A DNA stretch of 9,184 bases from an uncultured Nitrospinaceae bacterium (GTDB lineage Bacteria; Nitrospinota; Nitrospinia; Nitrospinales; VA-1). The notes beneath the pieces were generated by a model. It was given only the letters and a program-made list of their open reading frames with translations, searched no databases and had not been told where the DNA came from. Every line of letters starts with the position of its first letter. The stretch's first letter is position 1. Position numbers and translations under genes: made by a program. Where the stretch lies: the NCBI GenBank assembly GCA_905182935.1, contig CAJJDL010000247.1:1-9184 (forward strand), given 5' to 3'. Positions 7,255 through 9,184 of the stretch are shown here, in pieces.

Positions 7255-7613
7255 TTACATTCCAAGGTGACCTTTTAAAATCGGTGAATTTAAAAGTTTC
7301 GCATTGCCATTAGCTTTCTTAAGAGCAACACCAAAATGTTTTGTCGCGACTCCGTGCTTCCCAAGTTTGTCGTAAGAAATCGCCTCGTTAAAATGGACTT
7401 CTCCTGAAGAACCGTCAGCAGTAGAAGCCTCATTAAAATGTTTCAAGGCAACATCATAATGCCCCATCCCATAATGTTTAATACCTTCTTTGTTATGGGT
7501 TTTTGCTGATGCTTTAGCAGATGCTGGTAAAGGCAACGGTCCTTCACCCGCAGAAACCATAGTTGGAATCAAAAAAATACTGATAAAGCTAAAATTGAAA
7601 AAATATTTTTCAT
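7255..7613 (-). CDS. Small secreted His-rich TPR-like protein, frameshifted in the signal peptide
   Basis: The minus-strand ATG at 7613 has a good ribosome binding site (AGAGAGG, about 10 nt upstream) and opens a frame reading MKNIFSILALSVFF, then TGA. The body continues in another frame from the TTG at 7572 (IPTMVSAGEG...). The switch is at a T7 run (7577-7571 read on the minus strand). One more T would give an uninterrupted 119-residue protein with a textbook signal peptide cleaved after VSA (residue 22), leaving a mature periplasmic or exported protein of about 97 residues. The mature part has two TPR-like helical hairpins (NKEGIKHYGMGHYDVALKHF and EVHFNEAISYDKLGKHGVATKHF) with eight His residues. 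His spacing could suggest metal binding, but no known site is recognised. Causes may be a sequencing or assembly error, real inactivation, or slippage. A terminator lies downstream at 7170-7200. Function unknown. Confidence 0.75.
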
Positions 7614-7656
7614 GGTTTTATAACCTCTCTAAGTTATCAGTTAAAATCTGACTCTA

Positions 7657-7674
7657 TTGAATACATACATTCAA
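7657..7674. promoter_or_regulatory. Inverted repeat, operator-like
   Basis: TTGAATacatacATTCAA is a perfect 6-bp inverted repeat with a 6-bp spacer. It begins at the -10 hexamer of the minus-strand candidate promoter and covers the predicted initiation point, a usual place for a dimeric repressor to bind. No regulator gene is in the window, and a short AT-rich repeat like this can arise by chance. Confidence 0.35.
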
Positions 7675-7701
7675 ATATATCATGCATCATATTTTTTACA
7701 A
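7674..7701 (-). promoter_or_regulatory. Candidate promoter for the small TPR-like gene
   Basis: On the minus strand TTGTAA (7701-7696) and TATATT (7679-7674) are separated by 16 bp. Initiation would be near 7667, giving a leader of about 55 nt that contains the AGAGAGG site before the ATG at 7613. The position fits the gene, and the hexamers are each one or two bases from consensus. Confidence 0.45.
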
Positions 7702-7742
7702 ACATTGTGTTTTGAATATACTTATTTAATAGACAGTAATAA

Positions 7743-7771
7743 TTGACCCCCATTTAAAGAAAGTTTAAGAT
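7743..7771 (+). promoter_or_regulatory. Candidate promoter for the leucine-rich repeat gene
   Basis: TTGACC (7743-7748) and TAAGAT (7766-7771) are 17 bp apart. Initiation near 7778 would leave a leader of about 50 nt before the ATG at 7827. The -35 is one base off consensus and the -10 two bases off. Confidence 0.4.
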
Positions 7772-7826
7772 GACAACCTTGAACTGTAATAAGGGCTATG
7801 CAATAAATTGAATTTAAAGAGCTTTT

Positions 7827-8318
7827 ATGGAAAACAACGAAAACCTTGATATTGAGAAGTTAATCAGTGAAAATTTAAACGATATTGGTTATCTTGACCT
7901 TGAAAACAGAAAACTAGGCGATGATGGTGCAATACGCCTCGCTAGTCTTGAAATAGTATCTCAAGTAACTACCTTGATACTTGGTGATAATGAGATCAGC
8001 GATAAAGGTGTTGCTGCTTTATGTGAATCCCCTTATCTCTCACAGGTCAGAGCATTAAACTTAAAATCTAACAAAATCACTGCCGAAGGGGCTAAATTAA
8101 TTGCCCAATCTCCAAACTGGTCTAACCTCGATCAACTTGTTCTAAAATTTAATGAAGTAGGCGAAGAGGGGGCGATTTATCTTTCAAAATCAGAAACTCT
8201 TTCAAAAACTTCAACTCTTGATTTATTTAGAAATCATATAGGAACTGAAGGGGCTCGAGCAATCAAGGCATCAACAAGTCTTAAAAATCTAAATATTAAC
8301 CGTAGTCGTCTAGATTAA
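7827..8318 (+). CDS. Small leucine-rich repeat protein (five exact 27-residue repeats)
   Basis: A 163-residue protein without signal peptide or membrane segment, so probably cytoplasmic. After a 19-residue acidic N-terminal cap it consists of five consecutive 27-residue repeats with no insertion or deletion (residues 20-46, 47-73, 74-100, 101-127, 128-154) and a partial sixth (LNINRSRLD). The shared pattern is LxLxxNxIxxxGAxxLAxSxxLSx: a strand with Leu at two positions, an Asn turn, then a helix starting at Gly-Ala. This resembles ribonuclease-inhibitor-type LRRs, which build a curved protein-binding surface. The family has bacterial members with unknown targets, and nothing here identifies the partner. 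ATG is preceded by AAAGAG (7816-7821). It may be co-transcribed with the DUF5069 gene, 69 nt downstream. Confidence 0.8.
   Translation: MENNENLDIEKLISENLNDIGYLDLENRKLGDDGAIRLASLEIVSQVTTLILGDNEISDKGVAALCESPYLSQVRALNLKSNKITAEGAKLIAQSPNWSNLDQLVLKFNEVGEEGAIYLSKSETLSKTSTLDLFRNHIGTEGARAIKASTSLKNLNINRSRLD
7884..8288 (+). repeat. Five tandem 81-bp units encoding leucine-rich repeats
   Basis: Units begin at 7884, 7965, 8046, 8127 and 8208 and keep an exact 81-bp period. The conservation is at the protein level (Leu, Asn and Gly-Ala positions). The DNA units are clearly diverged, so the array arose by old duplication and is not a recent unstable tandem repeat. Confidence 0.8.
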
Positions 8319-8387
8319 GACTTATTTCTTTCTTCAAAAGTGCCATAACGCATAGCTTCTTCAAATTATTTCAAAAGCCCATTTTAT

Positions 8388-8816
8388 ATGGATCTCACCC
8401 AGCTCATTCCCAGAAGTCCAAAAAATAAACTAGTAGGAATAGTCATGATACCTCGTATGCTGGATAAGGCACGGGCATACAATAGTAAATCTCTTGGGGA
8501 GTATATTTACCCATGCCCGCTTGATAAAATCATCCTAAACTTTCTTGGTATCGATCATGAAGAACTTGCATCCCAAGCGCAAAAACTAACCGACAAGGAA
8601 ATAGAGCTTTGGGTCAATAAAAAACTCTCTAATAAATCCATAAATGACAAAGAGAATATTAATAAAAAAATACTTGAAAGAAAACCCAATACTAAGGAAA
8701 GTATAAATCGATTTAATTTAATCCGGGATAAAATCAACCCCTCCATTAAGAACCTTACTACCTGGGTGGAGCTCATAGAATTAGAAGAACGTCAAATCAC
8801 CCCAAAAATTTTATAA
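8388..8816 (+). CDS. DUF5069 domain protein
   Basis: A 142-residue soluble protein whose N-terminal part (about residues 2-56) matches the DUF5069 pattern as I know it: DLTQLIPRSPKNKLVG, then IPRMLDKARAY, GEYIYPCPLDK and NFLGID. The domain's role is not established. The second half is Lys/Asn/Glu-rich and helical, with no recognised motif, and ends in a Trp-containing segment (TTWVELIELEE). No signal peptide or membrane helix is seen, so it is likely cytoplasmic. No convincing ribosome binding site precedes the ATG. Its TAA overlaps the start of the downstream PBP1A-like gene by one base (TAATG), suggesting translational coupling and a possible shared need. Confidence 0.8.
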   Translation: MDLTQLIPRSPKNKLVGIVMIPRMLDKARAYNSKSLGEYIYPCPLDKIILNFLGIDHEELASQAQKLTDKEIELWVNKKLSNKSINDKENINKKILERKPNTKESINRFNLIRDKINPSIKNLTTWVELIELEERQITPKIL

Positions 8817-9184
8817 TGACACCGACTGAAAAAGAAAAAATACTTAAGAAAAAAAAGAAACCTCCAAAAAAAAAGAAGGGTAGTTTTTTTAAATTACTAT
8901 ATATGGGGATGTTCTCAATTATTATAGTAATCTTAACTATTGGATTCACTAGCGCACTGGTGATTTACTATAATATCGCAGATGAATTGCCTGATGTTAG
9001 AAAATTGAAGAATTTTGAACCAAGCACAGTAACTCTCATGTATTCCGATCAGGATGAATTGATTTCTGAACTTTATCTAGAAAAAAGAATACTGGTACCA
9101 CTCAACAAAATCCCAACCCATCTAAAACAAGCGGCGCTTGCAGTTGAAGATGCTAATTTCTATCGTCATATAGGAATCGACCTA
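8816..9184 (+). CDS. Class A penicillin-binding protein (PBP1A-like), 5' part
   Basis: The frame begins at the ATG overlapping the DUF5069 stop and is still open at the right edge, with 123 codons visible. It has a short, very Lys-rich cytoplasmic tail (about residues 5-21), one signal-anchor helix (about 27-51), then a periplasmic linker and the start of the glycosyltransferase family 51 domain: LPDVRKLKNFEPS, VTLMYSDQDELI, then AALAVEDANFYRHIGID, in which Glu111 (of EDANFYRH) is the expected catalytic Glu. Such enzymes polymerise lipid II and cross-link peptidoglycan; the transpeptidase domain should lie outside the window. A separate ribosome binding site is not evident. The 5' end holds A8 (8849-8856), A9 (8866-8874) and T7 (8884-8890) runs. 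Family assignment is firm; PBP1A as opposed to another class A type is likely. Confidence 0.9.
   Translation, partial: MTPTEKEKILKKKKKPPKKKKGSFFKLLYMGMFSIIIVILTIGFTSALVIYYNIADELPDVRKLKNFEPSTVTLMYSDQDELISELYLEKRILVPLNKIPTHLKQAALAVEDANFYRHIGIDL

Larger units (their letters stand above)
7614..7826. other. Divergent intergenic region
   Basis: These 213 bases separate the small exported TPR-like gene (minus) from the leucine-rich repeat gene (plus). They hold one candidate promoter in each direction and an inverted repeat at 7657-7674, listed separately, plus the AGAGAGG site for the minus gene and an AAAGAG site (7816-7821) for the plus gene. No RNA gene or additional reading frame of substance was seen. 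Confidence 0.6.

Noticed and set aside
7571..7577. Canonical programmed -1 ribosomal frameshift heptamer
   Set aside because: The frame phase gives A-TTT-TTT before TGA, not a standard X-XXY-YYZ site, and no strong downstream stimulatory structure was seen; slippage, mutation or sequencing error are kept as options.

Overview
The window is AT-rich (by eye in the high 30s % GC) and densely coded, from a Gram-negative-type bacterium. The gene set suggests a Nitrospinota-like or related deep-branching lineage: many TPR proteins, a multi-Fe-S NuoG, a DUF5069 protein overlapping a class A penicillin-binding protein, and an HpnL-like membrane protein. The phylum is inferred from gene content and general familiarity with such genomes, not from any search, and should be held loosely.

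Layout: (1) 1-608, the 3' end of a TPR protein entering from the left. (2) 609-1033, an intergenic region with a near-consensus sigma-70 promoter (855-884) and a leader of about 140 nt. (3) 1034-5435, a respiratory complex I segment nuoE-nuoG-nuoD; nuoE and nuoG overlap by one base, and nuoF, nuoB and nuoC are absent here. (4) 5561-6553, a polytopic flippase-like/HpnL-like membrane protein with its own candidate promoter. (5) On the minus strand, tatA (6645-7067) with a long C-terminal tail, and a small secreted His-rich TPR-like protein (7255-7613) whose signal peptide and body are in different frames, joined at a T7 run; a strong hairpin terminator (7170-7200) separates the two. (6) 7614-7826, a divergent promoter region with an 18-bp inverted repeat over the minus-strand start site. 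(7) On the plus strand, a 163-residue protein made of five exact 27-residue leucine-rich repeats, then a DUF5069 protein, then the 5' end of a PBP1A-like gene that overlaps the DUF5069 gene by one base and runs off the right edge.

How they work together: NuoE, NuoG and NuoD are parts of the peripheral arm of NADH:quinone oxidoreductase, linking a low-potential donor to the quinone pool. The missing NADH/FMN subunit gene and an additional ferredoxin-type cluster in NuoG make this the most interesting metabolic point. The other genes are mainly envelope functions (lipid-handling membrane protein, Tat export, cell wall synthesis) plus small repeat proteins of unknown role. No RNA gene, CRISPR array, insertion sequence or phage gene was seen, and no clearly new defence or mobile system. 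The best leads are the nuoF-less complex I cluster and the homopolymer frameshift in the secreted small protein.
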